Assembly (NCBI RefSeq): GCF_012972705.2
Contig: NZ_JABCSC020000001.1
Span: forward strand, 992,001-1,056,000
From: Uliginosibacterium aquaticum
Lineage (GTDB): Bacteria; Pseudomonadota; Gammaproteobacteria; Burkholderiales; Rhodocyclaceae
DNA length: 64,000 nt
Direction of reading: 5' to 3'
Shown here: positions 8,674 to 17,156 of the stretch, piece by piece
Layout: every line of letters begins with the position of its first letter
How positions within the stretch are numbered: the first letter of the stretch is position 1
Position numbers and translations under genes: made by a program
The notes under the pieces: generated by a model
What the model was told of the DNA's origin: nothing
Seen by the model: only the letters and a program-made list of their open reading frames with translations
Database searches by the model: none

Positions 8674-10158
8674 ATGAGCCGCCCGGCCATGATTTCGTCA
8701 TTCACCCCGATTCTAGGAAGCGAGGCTTTGCGCGCGCTGGAGCAGCTTCATGCCCAGGCTCAGCCGCCGCTCATGGAGCGGGCCGGGCAGGCCGCTGCCG
8801 CCTGGGCGCTGGAGTTGCTTGGCGAGGTGCGCGGCCCGGTGCTGGTCTTGGTCGGCCCCGGAAACAATGGCGGTGATGGCTATGTGCTGGCGCGTGAGCT
8901 GGCGGCCCGCGGCCTGCAGGTAGTGCTGGCCACGCCGGCCGGGGTGAGCAGCCTGCCGCCGGATGCGCGGGCGGCGCGTGAGCGCTGGCTGGCCAGTGGT
9001 GGCCAGATCGTCAGCGATTTCATCGGCACGCGCTGGGCGTTGGCGGTGGATGCACTTTTCGGCATCGGTTTGAAGCGCCCGCCAGTAGGGATCTATGCGG
9101 AATGGATTGTTCGCCTGAATGCGCTGACATGTCCGGTACTGGCCCTGGATACGCCCTCCGGGCTGGATGCGGAAACCGGTGCCTGCGTCGGCCCGACCGT
9201 TCGCGCCAGTCATACCGCCAGTTTCATTGCCCACAAACCGGGGCTGCTGACACTGGATGGCCCCGACCATTGCGGCGAGTTGCGCCTATTCGACCTCGAT
9301 TTACCCGTGCCGGAGGATGCCGGCCGCGTCCTTGCGCCGGAACTCTTTTTTGCCCATCTGCAGCCGCGGCGTCGCAATGTGCACAAGGGGGATTTCGGTG
9401 CTGTTGGTGTGATCGGGGGCGCTGCTGGCATGCAGGGCGCTGCGTTGCTGGCGGCTCGGGCTGCGTTGCATCTGGGCCCGGGCAAGGTCTTTCTGGGGCT
9501 GCTCGATGCGCAGTCGGCAGGGGTCGATCCGCTGTATCCGGAGCTGATGCTGCGCGCGCCAGGCGAGTTGGCGCTGCTGGTCAAGGCTCTGGCCCTCGGC
9601 CCAGGCCTGGGGCGCGGCGAAACTGCACAGGCACAACTGCGGCGTGCGCTGGGTTTTGCCGGTCCCTTGTTACTGGATGCGGATGCGCTGAATCTGCTGG
9701 CAGAAGATCCGCCCCTGCAGGACTTGCTGCGTCGTCGTGCTTGGCCTGGCGTGCTGACACCACACCCGGCCGAAGCGGCACGCCTGCTCGGTACCGGTAC
9801 CGCCGCTGTGCAGGCTGACCGGCTTCGGGCGGCGCAGGAGCTGGCGCGACGCTTCAATGCCGAAGTCATTCTCAAGGGCTGTGGCAGCGTCGTTGCCGGC
9901 AGCGAGGGCGCCTGGTTCATCAATGCCTCGGGTAATGCCGGAATGGCTGTCGGGGGGATGGGAGACGTCTTGACTGGCCTCATTGTGGCCTTGCTGGCGC
10001 AGCGCTGGCCGGCGCTGGATGCCGCTGCTGCGGCCTGCCACCTGCATGGCTGCGCAGCGGATCAGTTGGCGTGTGAGGGGATCGGCCCGGTGGGGCTTAC
10101 ACCTTCCGAAACCATGCCGGCTGCGCGGCGGATCTTCAATGCCTGGCTGAAACGATGA
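8674..10158 (+). CDS. nnrD: Bifunctional NAD(P)H-hydrate epimerase / ADP-dependent dehydratase
   Basis: Repairs damaged NAD(P)H hydrates. The N-terminal half (about 1-215) is the YjeF_N epimerase domain with the GNNGGDGYV motif. The C-terminal half (about 225-490) is the YjeF_C kinase-fold dehydratase with GPGLGRGE, LDADALNLLA, LTPHPAEAARLLG and the NASGNAGMAVGGMGDVLTG signature. The 494 residues match the fused bacterial form. A second ATG at 8689 is an alternative start. The gene overlaps the following transporter gene by 4 bp (ATGA). Confidence 0.94.
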   Translation: MSRPAMISSFTPILGSEALRALEQLHAQAQPPLMERAGQAAAAWALELLGEVRGPVLVLVGPGNNGGDGYVLARELAARGLQVVLATPAGVSSLPPDARAARERWLASGGQIVSDFIGTRWALAVDALFGIGLKRPPVGIYAEWIVRLNALTCPVLALDTPSGLDAETGACVGPTVRASHTASFIAHKPGLLTLDGPDHCGELRLFDLDLPVPEDAGRVLAPELFFAHLQPRRRNVHKGDFGAVGVIGGAAGMQGAALLAARAALHLGPGKVFLGLLDAQSAGVDPLYPELMLRAPGELALLVKALALGPGLGRGETAQAQLRRALGFAGPLLLDADALNLLAEDPPLQDLLRRRAWPGVLTPHPAEAARLLGTGTAAVQADRLRAAQELARRFNAEVILKGCGSVVAGSEGAWFINASGNAGMAVGGMGDVLTGLIVALLAQRWPALDAAAAACHLHGCAADQLACEGIGPVGLTPSETMPAARRIFNAWLKR

Positions 10159-11033
10159 CGACAACTTCCCCGCATCCGTTGCGCGGCGTGCTCCTGATCG
10201 CCAGCGCAGTATTTCTCTTTGCTTGTCTGGACAGCACGATCCGCTATCTGGCGGCGCATTTTCCAGTGCCTTTGATGGCCTTCGTACGTTACGTGGTGCA
10301 CCTCGTCCTGATGCTGGGCATTCTATGGCCACGCCAGGGCCTGGGCTTCGTGCGCCCGCGGCGTACTCTGCTGGTGGTCGTGCGCGCCTTGTGCCTGGTT
10401 GCTTGCACACTGTTCATGATGCAGGGGCTGGTACGCCTGCCGGTTGCTGAGGCGACAGCGATCGGTTTTGTGGCTCCCCTGCTGGTTGTCTTGCTGTCGC
10501 GGCCCTTGCTCGGCGAGCGCATCGGTTGGCTTCGCTGGGGGGCGGTGCTCGCCGGCTTCTGCGGAGTGCTGCTGGTGGCGCGCCCGGGCGCCAGTCTGGA
10601 TGCCTTCGGGGTTGCCATGGTGCTGTGCGCAGCGCTCTGCGGCGCCGCTTATCAGCTCCTCTCGCGCCTGCTGGCCAGCAGCGAGTCCACCAATACCTTG
10701 CTGTTTCACGCCGCGCTGGCCGGCACGCTGTGTTTCGGCCTGAGTCTGCCCTGGCTGCCGACCGTTTCCTGGCCTTCCCTGTTCGAAACCGGACTGCTAT
10801 TCAGCCTTGGCGTGACCGGTGGGTTGGGACATTACTTGTTCACGCGCGCCTATCGCCATGCGCCTGCGTCGCTGCTGGCGCCCTTTACCTATTTGCAACT
10901 GCTGTGGGCAGGTTTGCTCGGCTGGCTGGTTTTTGATCGCGTACCGGACGGCATCACCCTGCTTGGGATGGCCGTGATTGCACTGGCCGGTGTTGTTGTG
11001 GCCCTGTCTCTGGGTCAGCCGCGCAAGGGGTAG
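10155..11033 (+). CDS. DMT-superfamily (EamA) transporter
   Basis: Inner-membrane exporter candidate of 292 residues with about ten hydrophobic helices in two EamA repeats (about 10-140 and 155-285). RPLLGERIGWLRWGAVLAGF at the end of the first repeat is the usual EamA boundary. Start and upstream stop overlap (ATGA), so it is probably translationally coupled to nnrD. The 3' end overlaps the convergent glutamate-synthase-like gene by 19 bp. The substrate is unknown; relatives export metabolites or amino acids. Confidence 0.9.
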   Translation: MTTTSPHPLRGVLLIASAVFLFACLDSTIRYLAAHFPVPLMAFVRYVVHLVLMLGILWPRQGLGFVRPRRTLLVVVRALCLVACTLFMMQGLVRLPVAEATAIGFVAPLLVVLLSRPLLGERIGWLRWGAVLAGFCGVLLVARPGASLDAFGVAMVLCAALCGAAYQLLSRLLASSESTNTLLFHAALAGTLCFGLSLPWLPTVSWPSLFETGLLFSLGVTGGLGHYLFTRAYRHAPASLLAPFTYLQLLWAGLLGWLVFDRVPDGITLLGMAVIALAGVVVALSLGQPRKG

Positions 11034-12496
11034 GGATACAGGCTGGACAAGGCTTCAGAGCGGCCGGAGGGTTGCACGATGCGCACATGTTCGCGGCGAA
11101 ATTCGCGGGCATGTACGAGACCGCAGGAGTGCGCCAGCATATCCACCTCGGTGTTTACTGCGCGGCAGTAATTGGCCACGCGCAGGTATTTTTCTTCCAC
11201 CACCAGTCCGCGCTGCAGGCGCGGGTCGTGGGTAGTCACTCCAGTGGGGCAACTGTTGGTGTGGCAGCGCAGCGCCTGCACGCAGCCCAGCGAGAACATG
11301 AAGCCGCGCGCCGAATTGATGAAATCCGCACCACAGGCCAGTGCCCAGGCCACCCGTGCGGAGGTCACCAGCTTGCCCGAAGCGATCAGGCGTACCCGCT
11401 CTTTCAAGCCGCTGGCATAGAGTGCGTCGGCTACGCGGGGCAGTGCTTCATCGATGGATAGGCCCATATGATCGGCCAGTGCCTGCGGCGCAGCGCCAGT
11501 GCCGCCCTCGCCGCCATCGATGACGAGAAAGTCCGGTGCGCTGGTGAGGCCACGGCGCAACACGGCTTCACAGAGTTCGTTGGAGAAGTGCCAGCCACCG
11601 ATGGCGGTCTTGATACCAACCGGTTTGCCGGAAAGATCGCGTACCCGTTCAACGAAATCTAGCAGCTCGTCGATATTGCCGATGTCGTAATGGCGGTTCG
11701 GGCTGAGAGAGTCTTGTCCTACCGGGATGTTGCGGACGGCCGCGATTTCAGCGGTGACCTTGGCGCCCAGCAGCACGCCACCCTTGCCGGGTTTGGCGCC
11801 CTGGGAGAGCTTTACTTCGAAGGCTCGGACCGTGTCGTGGGCTGCCAGGGCGCGCAGCTTCTCCGGAGAGAGGTTGCCCTTGGCGTCGCGCAGGCCGTAC
11901 TTGGCCGTACCGATCTGCATGATCAGATCGCAAGCGCCTTCAAGGTGGTAGGGCGAGAGGCCGCCTTCGCCGGTATCCAGCCAGCAGCCGGCCTCGGCAG
12001 CACCCCGGGAAAGAGCCTGCACGGCCGGTTTTGAAATGGCACCGAAACTCATGCCGGAGATGTTGAAGATCGAGCGGGCAATGTAGGGCGTGGCGCAGAA
12101 GCCTTCGCCGATGACCAGTGGTGGGGTGGGCTGACGTTCTTCTTCCAGGACCGGGAAGGGGGCATTCACGAAGATCAGGGCCCCTGGTTCCTGCAGTTTG
12201 TAGGTGGAGCCGAAACCGATGGCGCCCCCTTCTTTTTTTGCCAGGCGATAGATCCATGCCCGGGTGGCACGATTGAAGGGCATCTCCTCGCGGTCATTGA
12301 GGAAGAAGTACTGGCGGAAGTATTCGCCGAGGTTTTCGAAGAAGTAGCGCAGGTGGCCGACGATCGGGTAGTTGCGCAGGATGGCGTGTTTCTTCTGAGT
12401 AATGTCCCGGATATAGAAATACACCAGCGTAGCGAGCAGGGCTGCCGCAATCAGTGCTCCAAGGCTGATGCTGAGAATGCTCAGTATTCCGGACAT
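11015..12496 (-). CDS. FMN-binding glutamate-synthase-like protein with N-terminal membrane anchor
   Basis: A 493-residue relative of the central and FMN domains of GltB, without amidotransferase or GXGXG domains. An N-terminal membrane helix spans about residues 8-30. The FMN-barrel motifs GMSFGAIS, AIGGWHFSNELCEAV and DGGEGGTGAAP are present. The C-x5-C-x4-C set in CVQALRCHTNSCPTGV matches the 3Fe-4S ligands of glutamate synthase. I chose the ATG at 12496 because it has a strong GGAGGAG site and begins the anchor; a longer 47-residue extension is unlikely. It is divergent from nadC. Family members are common but their reaction is not settled. Confidence 0.88.
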   Translation of the reverse strand: MSGILSILSISLGALIAAALLATLVYFYIRDITQKKHAILRNYPIVGHLRYFFENLGEYFRQYFFLNDREEMPFNRATRAWIYRLAKKEGGAIGFGSTYKLQEPGALIFVNAPFPVLEEERQPTPPLVIGEGFCATPYIARSIFNISGMSFGAISKPAVQALSRGAAEAGCWLDTGEGGLSPYHLEGACDLIMQIGTAKYGLRDAKGNLSPEKLRALAAHDTVRAFEVKLSQGAKPGKGGVLLGAKVTAEIAAVRNIPVGQDSLSPNRHYDIGNIDELLDFVERVRDLSGKPVGIKTAIGGWHFSNELCEAVLRRGLTSAPDFLVIDGGEGGTGAAPQALADHMGLSIDEALPRVADALYASGLKERVRLIASGKLVTSARVAWALACGADFINSARGFMFSLGCVQALRCHTNSCPTGVTTHDPRLQRGLVVEEKYLRVANYCRAVNTEVDMLAHSCGLVHAREFRREHVRIVQPSGRSEALSSLYPYPLRG

Positions 12497-12579
12497 CTGC
12501 TCCTCCCCCGGCGTGTACAATTCCTGACTTCGGTCTGCCCTGCATGCTTTGTGCTGCAAGGCTTCAACAGAGGAACATG

Positions 12580-13431
12580 ATGAACCAAAAATCAGAACAG
12601 CTGCGTGTCGAGATTTACCGCAGCGTGGCTCAGGCATTGGCCGAGGATGTGGGTACCGGTGACCTTACGGCCCAGTTGATTTCCGAAGACAGTAGCGCGC
12701 GTGGCCGTGTGGTCACACGTGAAGATGCCGTGTTGTGCGGCACGGCCTGGTTCGATACCACATTCCGCATGGTTGATCCGGATTCGTCCGTTGTCTGGCA
12801 TGTGCGGGATGGTGAGCAGGTGCGTGCCGGGCAGGTTCTGTGTGATGTGTTTGCCAGTGCGCGGGCGCTTCTCACGGCTGAGCGTACGGCCCTGAACTTT
12901 CTTCAGTTGCTGTCTGGCACTGCGACGGCTGTGGCGCAGTACGTGTCGGCAGTGGCAGGTACTTCGGCATGCATTGTGGATACTCGAAAGACCCTGCCTG
13001 GCCTGCGTCTGGCGCAGAAGTATGCGGTTTCGGTGGCGGGGGGCGTCAATCACCGTATCGGACTGTATGACGGAATCCTGATCAAGGAAAACCACATCAT
13101 TGCTGCCGGAGGCGTGGCGCAGGCGATGAAGCGCGCCAAGGCGCTGGCGCCTTCCAATGTATTCATCGAGGTTGAGGTTGAGGGGTTGAGCGAGCTCGAC
13201 GAGGCGCTCAAGTGCGGTGCGGAGATGATTTTGCTCGACAACATGTCGCTCGACGAAATGCGTGAAGCCGTGAAGATCAGCGCCGGGCGTGCCAAGCTCG
13301 AAGCTTCCGGTGGAGTCAGCCTGGAGCGCGTACGCGAGATTGCCGAAACCGGAGTGGACCGCATTTCCATCGGTGCGCTGACGAAAGATGTCGTCGCCGT
13401 GGATCTGTCGCTGCGTCACGTCGAAGAGTAA
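12580..13431 (+). CDS. nadC: Quinolinate phosphoribosyltransferase (decarboxylating)
   Basis: Makes nicotinate mononucleotide from quinolinate and PRPP in de novo NAD synthesis. The 283-residue length fits NadC (about 280-300). Visible signatures: ALAEDVGTGDLT near the start, ERTALNFLQLLSGTAT, the DTRKTLPGLR PRPP/substrate segment, GGVNHRIGLYDGILIKENH and EASGGVSLERVREIAETGVDRISIG. AGAGGA precedes two adjacent ATGs at 12577 and 12580; 12580 has the better 5-nt spacing. A small membrane-protein gene follows after 36 bp. Confidence 0.95.
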   Translation: MNQKSEQLRVEIYRSVAQALAEDVGTGDLTAQLISEDSSARGRVVTREDAVLCGTAWFDTTFRMVDPDSSVVWHVRDGEQVRAGQVLCDVFASARALLTAERTALNFLQLLSGTATAVAQYVSAVAGTSACIVDTRKTLPGLRLAQKYAVSVAGGVNHRIGLYDGILIKENHIIAAGGVAQAMKRAKALAPSNVFIEVEVEGLSELDEALKCGAEMILLDNMSLDEMREAVKISAGRAKLEASGGVSLERVREIAETGVDRISIGALTKDVVAVDLSLRHVEE

Positions 13432-13467
13432 GCTTGTTGCCCAAGTGTTCCTGAGCGGAGAGGTGAG

Positions 13468-13605
13468 ATGCTGTTTGCCCTGTACTACATCCTGGCCATC
13501 GTGGTGTTGATCCTGCATTTCACCGGTTTTCTGGTCCGCCGCAATCTTGAATGGCTGGTCTATGTGCTGGCAGTGACGGTATTCCCGGCGGTGATCTTCC
13601 TTTAA
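13468..13605 (+). CDS. Small two-helix membrane protein, 45 residues
   Basis: Reads MLFALYYILAIVVLILHFTG and continues to a C-terminal FPAVIFL. A good ribosome site (GGAGAGGTGAG) ends just before the ATG. The peptide consists of two hydrophobic helices (about 2-20 and 28-45) joined by a basic loop with RRN, giving a hairpin membrane topology. It lies 36 bp after nadC and just before a strong bidirectional terminator, so it is probably the last cistron of the nadC unit. Coding is supported by ribosome site, composition and position; function is unknown. Confidence 0.65.
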   Translation: MLFALYYILAIVVLILHFTGFLVRRNLEWLVYVLAVTVFPAVIFL

Positions 13606-13616
13606 GGGCGACAGCT

Positions 13617-13660
13617 ACAAACAAAAAGGGCGAGCCTACAGGCTCGCCCTTTTTGTTTGT
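13617..13660. terminator. Bidirectional intrinsic terminator between nadC unit and sodB
   Basis: A perfect 20-bp inverted repeat (13617-13636 with 13641-13660, 4-nt loop TACA). The core stem is GGGCGAGCC/GGCTCGCCC, flanked by A-run and T-run, so it works as a Rho-independent terminator on either strand. Confidence 0.93.
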
Positions 13661-13669
13661 ACGGATCGC

Positions 13670-14251
13670 TCAGGCGAAATTCGCTGCAGCGAAATCCCAG
13701 TTTGCAAGGCTGGTCAGGAAGGTCTCGACGAACTTCGGACGCAGGTTGCGGTAGTCGATGTAGTAGGCATGTTCCCACAGATCAATGGCGATCAGCGGGA
13801 TGTCGCCGGTCGTCAGCGGGTTGCCGGCGGCACCGGTGTTGAGGATGTCGACCGAGCCGTCAGCTTTCTTCACCAGCCAGGTCCAGGATGAACCGAAGTT
13901 GCCCACTGCACTCTTGGTGAAGGCTTCCTTGAAGGCATCAAAGCTGCCGAACTTGGCGTCGATGGCGGCTGCCAGGGCGCCGGTCGGTGCTCCACCGCCA
14001 GCCGGCTTCAGGCTGTTCCAGAAGAAGGTGTGGTTCCACACCTGAGCGGCGTTGTTGTAGATGCCGCCGCTCGCCTTTTTGATGATCTCTTCCAGGCTGG
14101 CGTTTTCGAACTCGGTGCCCGGGATCAGGTTGTTCAGGTTGGTCACGTAGGCCTGATGGTGCTTGGCGTAGTGGTAGTCGAAAGTTTCTTCCGAGATGTG
14201 CGGAACGAGGGCGTTCTTCGCATAAGGCAGGGGGGGCAGGGTGTGCGCCAT
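13670..14251 (-). CDS. sodB: Iron superoxide dismutase
   Basis: Cytoplasmic enzyme dismutating superoxide; 193 residues as usual. Metal ligands are His27 (DYHYAKHH), the His of AAQVWNHTFFW, and Asp and His of DLWEHAYYIDY. The Gln in AAQVWNH is the position typical of the iron form. It begins with the classic MAHTLPPLPYA. It lies downstream of xseA on the same strand with a 118-bp gap and ends at the strong terminator. Confidence 0.96.
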   Translation of the reverse strand: MAHTLPPLPYAKNALVPHISEETFDYHYAKHHQAYVTNLNNLIPGTEFENASLEEIIKKASGGIYNNAAQVWNHTFFWNSLKPAGGGAPTGALAAAIDAKFGSFDAFKEAFTKSAVGNFGSSWTWLVKKADGSVDILNTGAAGNPLTTGDIPLIAIDLWEHAYYIDYRNLRPKFVETFLTSLANWDFAAANFA

Positions 14252-14274
14252 TTCTTCTCTCTCCGTGCAAGTTT

Positions 14275-14301
14275 TGAAAATGCCCGAGCAGAATACTCGG
14301 G
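14275..14301 (-). terminator. Weak hairpin between xseA and sodB
   Basis: CCCGAG (14283-14288) and CTCGGG (14296-14301) form a 6-bp stem; on the minus strand it is followed by CATTTTC. It could terminate xseA or lie in the sodB leader. Confidence 0.35.
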
Positions 14302-14369
14302 AATGGGGCTAAACCGCGATTGTACTTGCAAATCGTGGCAATAGTGACCGAACGCCTTTCAGGGCCGGA

Positions 14370-15722
14370 TCAGCTTTTCTCGACTCGGGCGCGCAGCAGG
14401 CTGTTGGCAAGCTGGATGTTGATCGCTTCACCGTTGTGGGCAACGTCGGCGTCGCGGAGTACCTCGCCACGCTCATTTCGCACGACGGCATAGCCGCGTG
14501 CCAGAACGGCATCCGGGTTGAGGGCGGCGAGCTTGCCGGCCAGATTATCGAGTTGCTGGCGGGTATTGGTGATACGCCATTGGCCATTGCGCACAAGATT
14601 GTGTGCCGCACGTTCCAGACGTGCATGCAGTAAGGCCGTGCCGGGCAAGCAGGCATGCAGGCGGGCGGCCTGAGTTTCGAGCCGCGCACCCCTATGTAAC
14701 AGGCTGTTGCGGCTGGCTTGCTGCAGGCGCAGACGCAAATTTGTCAGGCGCTCATGGCTGCGTGCGAGACGCGCGCGCGGGTGGAGCAGACGGCGCTGCA
14801 ACTCGTCGAGGCGCTGCGCGGCTTGCTGTAGCCGGCGTTCCCTGCTCCTCGCGAGCGCTGTCTGGAGTTGGGGCAGGCGCTGGCGCAGGCCATATAAACC
14901 CGCTGATATGAGTTCGGCTGCCGCAGTGGGGGTCGGCGCGCGCAGGTCGGCAGCGAAGTCGGCCAGGGTGGTGTCGGTTTCATGGCCGACGCCACTGATG
15001 ACCGGGATCGGGCAGGCGGCAATGGCTCGCGCCACGGCTTCGTGGTTGAAGGCCCACAGGTCTTCGATGCTGCCACCGCCGCGGCAAACGATCAGGGCTT
15101 CGCAGCCATCTCTGGCCGCCCGGCGACTTGCCTGCTCGATTGCCACGGCAATCTGAGCCCCAGCCGCGTCACCCTGTACCAGCGTGGGGTAAATCGTAAT
15201 GAGTAGTCCTGGGGCTCGCCGGCGCAGCGTGCTGAGGACGTCGTGCAAGGCTGCGCCAGCGGGTGAGGTAACGATGCCGATCCCGTGCGGAAGGGGAGGC
15301 AGGGCGCGTTTGCGGGTTGCCTCGAAGAGGCCCTCGGCTTCCAGGCGGGCCTTCAGGCGCAGGAAGGCCTCGAAGAGATTGCCCAACCCGGCCTTGCGGA
15401 CACTCTCTATGGAGAGCTGCAGGTCGCCGCGTGCTTCGTAGATAGTGGCCTGGGCCCGTACTTCGACCTGCATGCCTTCATTGAGCTGGAAGGGCAGCAG
15501 AGCGGCCTTGTTGCGCCACATTGCACAGCGCAACTGGGCGCGCTCATCCTTGAGCGTGAAGTAGAGGTGTCCGGAAGTGGCCCGTACCAGATTGGAGACT
15601 TCGCCACCGATCCAGCCAAGCGGGCAGTTGGCTTCAATCAGGCTGCGGAGTTGTAAGACGAAATCCGACACACTGGAAACCCGCGTGCCTACTCGCTCTG
15701 CATGAATCGGTGCTCTGGACAT
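14370..15722 (-). CDS. xseA: Exodeoxyribonuclease VII large subunit
   Basis: Large subunit of ExoVII, which degrades single-stranded DNA bidirectionally to oligonucleotides. The 450 residues include an N-terminal OB-fold (about 15-110, with GWIGGEVSNL and GHLYFTLKDERAQLRCAMWR), the catalytic core with GIGIVTSPAGAALHDVL and the nuclease motifs CRGGGSIEDLWAFN and SGVGHETDTTLADFAADLRAPTPTAAAE, then a long coiled-coil C-terminal part. The small subunit xseB is not adjacent. It is divergent from exbB across a 356-bp AT-richer gap. Confidence 0.95.
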   Translation of the reverse strand: MSRAPIHAERVGTRVSSVSDFVLQLRSLIEANCPLGWIGGEVSNLVRATSGHLYFTLKDERAQLRCAMWRNKAALLPFQLNEGMQVEVRAQATIYEARGDLQLSIESVRKAGLGNLFEAFLRLKARLEAEGLFEATRKRALPPLPHGIGIVTSPAGAALHDVLSTLRRRAPGLLITIYPTLVQGDAAGAQIAVAIEQASRRAARDGCEALIVCRGGGSIEDLWAFNHEAVARAIAACPIPVISGVGHETDTTLADFAADLRAPTPTAAAELISAGLYGLRQRLPQLQTALARSRERRLQQAAQRLDELQRRLLHPRARLARSHERLTNLRLRLQQASRNSLLHRGARLETQAARLHACLPGTALLHARLERAAHNLVRNGQWRITNTRQQLDNLAGKLAALNPDAVLARGYAVVRNERGEVLRDADVAHNGEAINIQLANSLLRARVEKS

Positions 15723-16078
15723 GGCGTCGATTCTAGCTCAATCCACATCCCTGCTCGCAAAGGCGCACCACGACTGCCTTCGCAGGATGTGTGTGCTTGT
15801 TGACAACTCTCTTGTTTTGCAAGTTGTTGATTTTAAAGAAACTGTAATTTCAGCTTCATTTTTGACCGAATTGAAAAAATCCTTTGCAGGAGGCCGACTT
15901 AGGTTAGTCCGGAGCAAACTGCTCACAAACTTATCCACAGATTTTGTGGATTACACCGAACTGGTGCATACCGCCGGTCTTCCGCTCGATGGCTGCTCCG
16001 GCATGCAGCAGCGTGCTTGCCCTCTGCAGGGCGGGGCGATACAGTTCAAGGCTTGTCGAAATTCGAGGAGTCGCTCCC
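15723..16078. other. Divergent intergenic region between xseA and exbB
   Basis: A 356-bp gap, more AT-rich than its surroundings around 15790-15960. It contains a TTGACA hexamer (15800-15805), the CTTG-N5-CAAG dyad nearby, and a DnaA-box-like pair (see 15931). No convincing gene, Fur box or complete promoter pair was identified. Confidence 0.6.
15931..15953. promoter_or_regulatory. DnaA-box-like inverted pair
   Basis: TTATCCACA (15931-15939) equals the DnaA-box consensus TTATNCACA. It is followed at once by the inverted near-match TGTGGATTA (15945-15953). Together they form a TCCACA/TGTGGA dyad upstream of exbB. Role is inferred only. Confidence 0.45.
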
Positions 16079-16711
16079 GTGTGGGACATCATCCGTGCTG
16101 CTGGTTGGCCGATCATTCCGCTGTTGTTTGCTTCCGTCATCGCGCTGGCGCTGATCATTGAGCGCAGTATTTCCCTGCGTCGCTCGATCATCGTTCCGGC
16201 CGGTCTCCTCAATAAGGTGCTGGGCGACCTGCGTCAGAGTGGTCCGACAGATGAACTCATCGGCCGTGTGCATGCTCATTCGCCACTGGGCCAGGTGCTG
16301 GCGGCCGGGCTGCGCAATGTGCGCAGCAGCCGCGAAGTCATGAAAGAGTCGATCGAAGAGGCTGGCAGCGTGGTGGCGCACGAACTTGAACGCTTCCTGA
16401 CTACGCTTGGCACGATTGCCACGGTAGCGCCCCTGATGGGCTTGTTCGGGACGGTGGTCGGCATGATCGAGCTGTTCGGCGCCCAAGGCGGCGCTGGCGG
16501 CGTGGGCGCTGATCCGCAGCAACTCGCGCACGGTATTTCGGTCGCGCTGTATAACACTGGCTTTGGTCTGCTGATCGCGATTCCGGCGCTGATTGCACAT
16601 CGTCACTTCCGCGCGCTGGTCGACAGCATCGTGGTCGAGATGGAGCAGCAGGCGGTGAAACTGGTCGAAGTGCTGCACGGCGAACGCCGTCCTGCGCCGG
16701 CTGCCAAGTAA
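16079..16711 (+). CDS. exbB: ExbB/TolQ-family proton channel subunit
   Basis: Inner-membrane subunit that converts proton-motive force into movement for TonB-type or Tol-type transport. From a GTG start at 16079 (GAGGAG 9 bp upstream) it has 210 residues with three membrane helices: about 8-28, 110-135 and 155-180. The MotA/TolQ/ExbB signature TLGTIATVAPLMGLFGTVVGMIE is present. An upstream extension in the same frame has no ribosome site and poor homology. It is followed by exbD after 10 bp and heads the envelope operon running to adk. Confidence 0.93.
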   Translation: MWDIIRAAGWPIIPLLFASVIALALIIERSISLRRSIIVPAGLLNKVLGDLRQSGPTDELIGRVHAHSPLGQVLAAGLRNVRSSREVMKESIEEAGSVVAHELERFLTTLGTIATVAPLMGLFGTVVGMIELFGAQGGAGGVGADPQQLAHGISVALYNTGFGLLIAIPALIAHRHFRALVDSIVVEMEQQAVKLVEVLHGERRPAPAAK

Positions 16712-16721
16712 GGAGCCGGGC

Positions 16722-17144
16722 ATGGATTTCCGGCGCGGGCGTGGCAAGGAAGAACTCGAGATCAATCTGATCCCGCTGATCGACGTGCTGCTGGTGATCA
16801 TCATTTTCTTGATGCTGACCACCACCTATTCGAAGTTCTCGGGGCTGGAAATCAACCTGCCCAGCACCGATGCGCCGCCAGCCCAGGAGCAGCCCAATGA
16901 GATTGATGTGGTCATCAATGCCCAGGGCGAGGTCCTGATCAATCGCACGCCGGTGGCGGGGCGCGACATCGAGAGCATCGTCGCCGCGCTGCGCCGGGTG
17001 GCGCCTGAAAGCAGCGAGAAGTCCCCGCTGGTGGTCATCAATGGTGACGCCAAGGCTAACTTCCAGAGCGTTTTCGATGTGATGCAGGCTGCACAGAAGG
17101 CCGGCCTGCCGAACGTCTCTTTTGCAGCGCAAACGAAAAAGTAA
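16722..17144 (+). CDS. exbD: ExbD/TolR-family protein
   Basis: Partner of ExbB; 140 residues. The N terminus is cytoplasmic (residues 1-15), one membrane helix spans about 17-36, and the rest is periplasmic. The protonatable aspartate of the helix is visible in NLIPLIDVLLVIIIF. tonB is not nearby, so the pair could serve a distant TonB or lipid transport. This exbB-exbD-lpxK order is common in betaproteobacteria. Confidence 0.93.
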   Translation: MDFRRGRGKEELEINLIPLIDVLLVIIIFLMLTTTYSKFSGLEINLPSTDAPPAQEQPNEIDVVINAQGEVLINRTPVAGRDIESIVAALRRVAPESSEKSPLVVINGDAKANFQSVFDVMQAAQKAGLPNVSFAAQTKK

Positions 17145-17156
17145 GTCGGGTCAGCC

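Noticed and set aside
12497-12579. Longer N terminus for the glutamate-synthase-like protein reaching into nadC
   Set aside because: The extension has no homology-like features and would overlap the nadC start; the ATG at 12496 has a strong GGAGGAG site.
15723-16078. Replication origin near the DnaA-box pair
   Set aside because: Only one perfect box and one near-match, with no dnaA, dnaN or AT-rich 13-mer cluster nearby.
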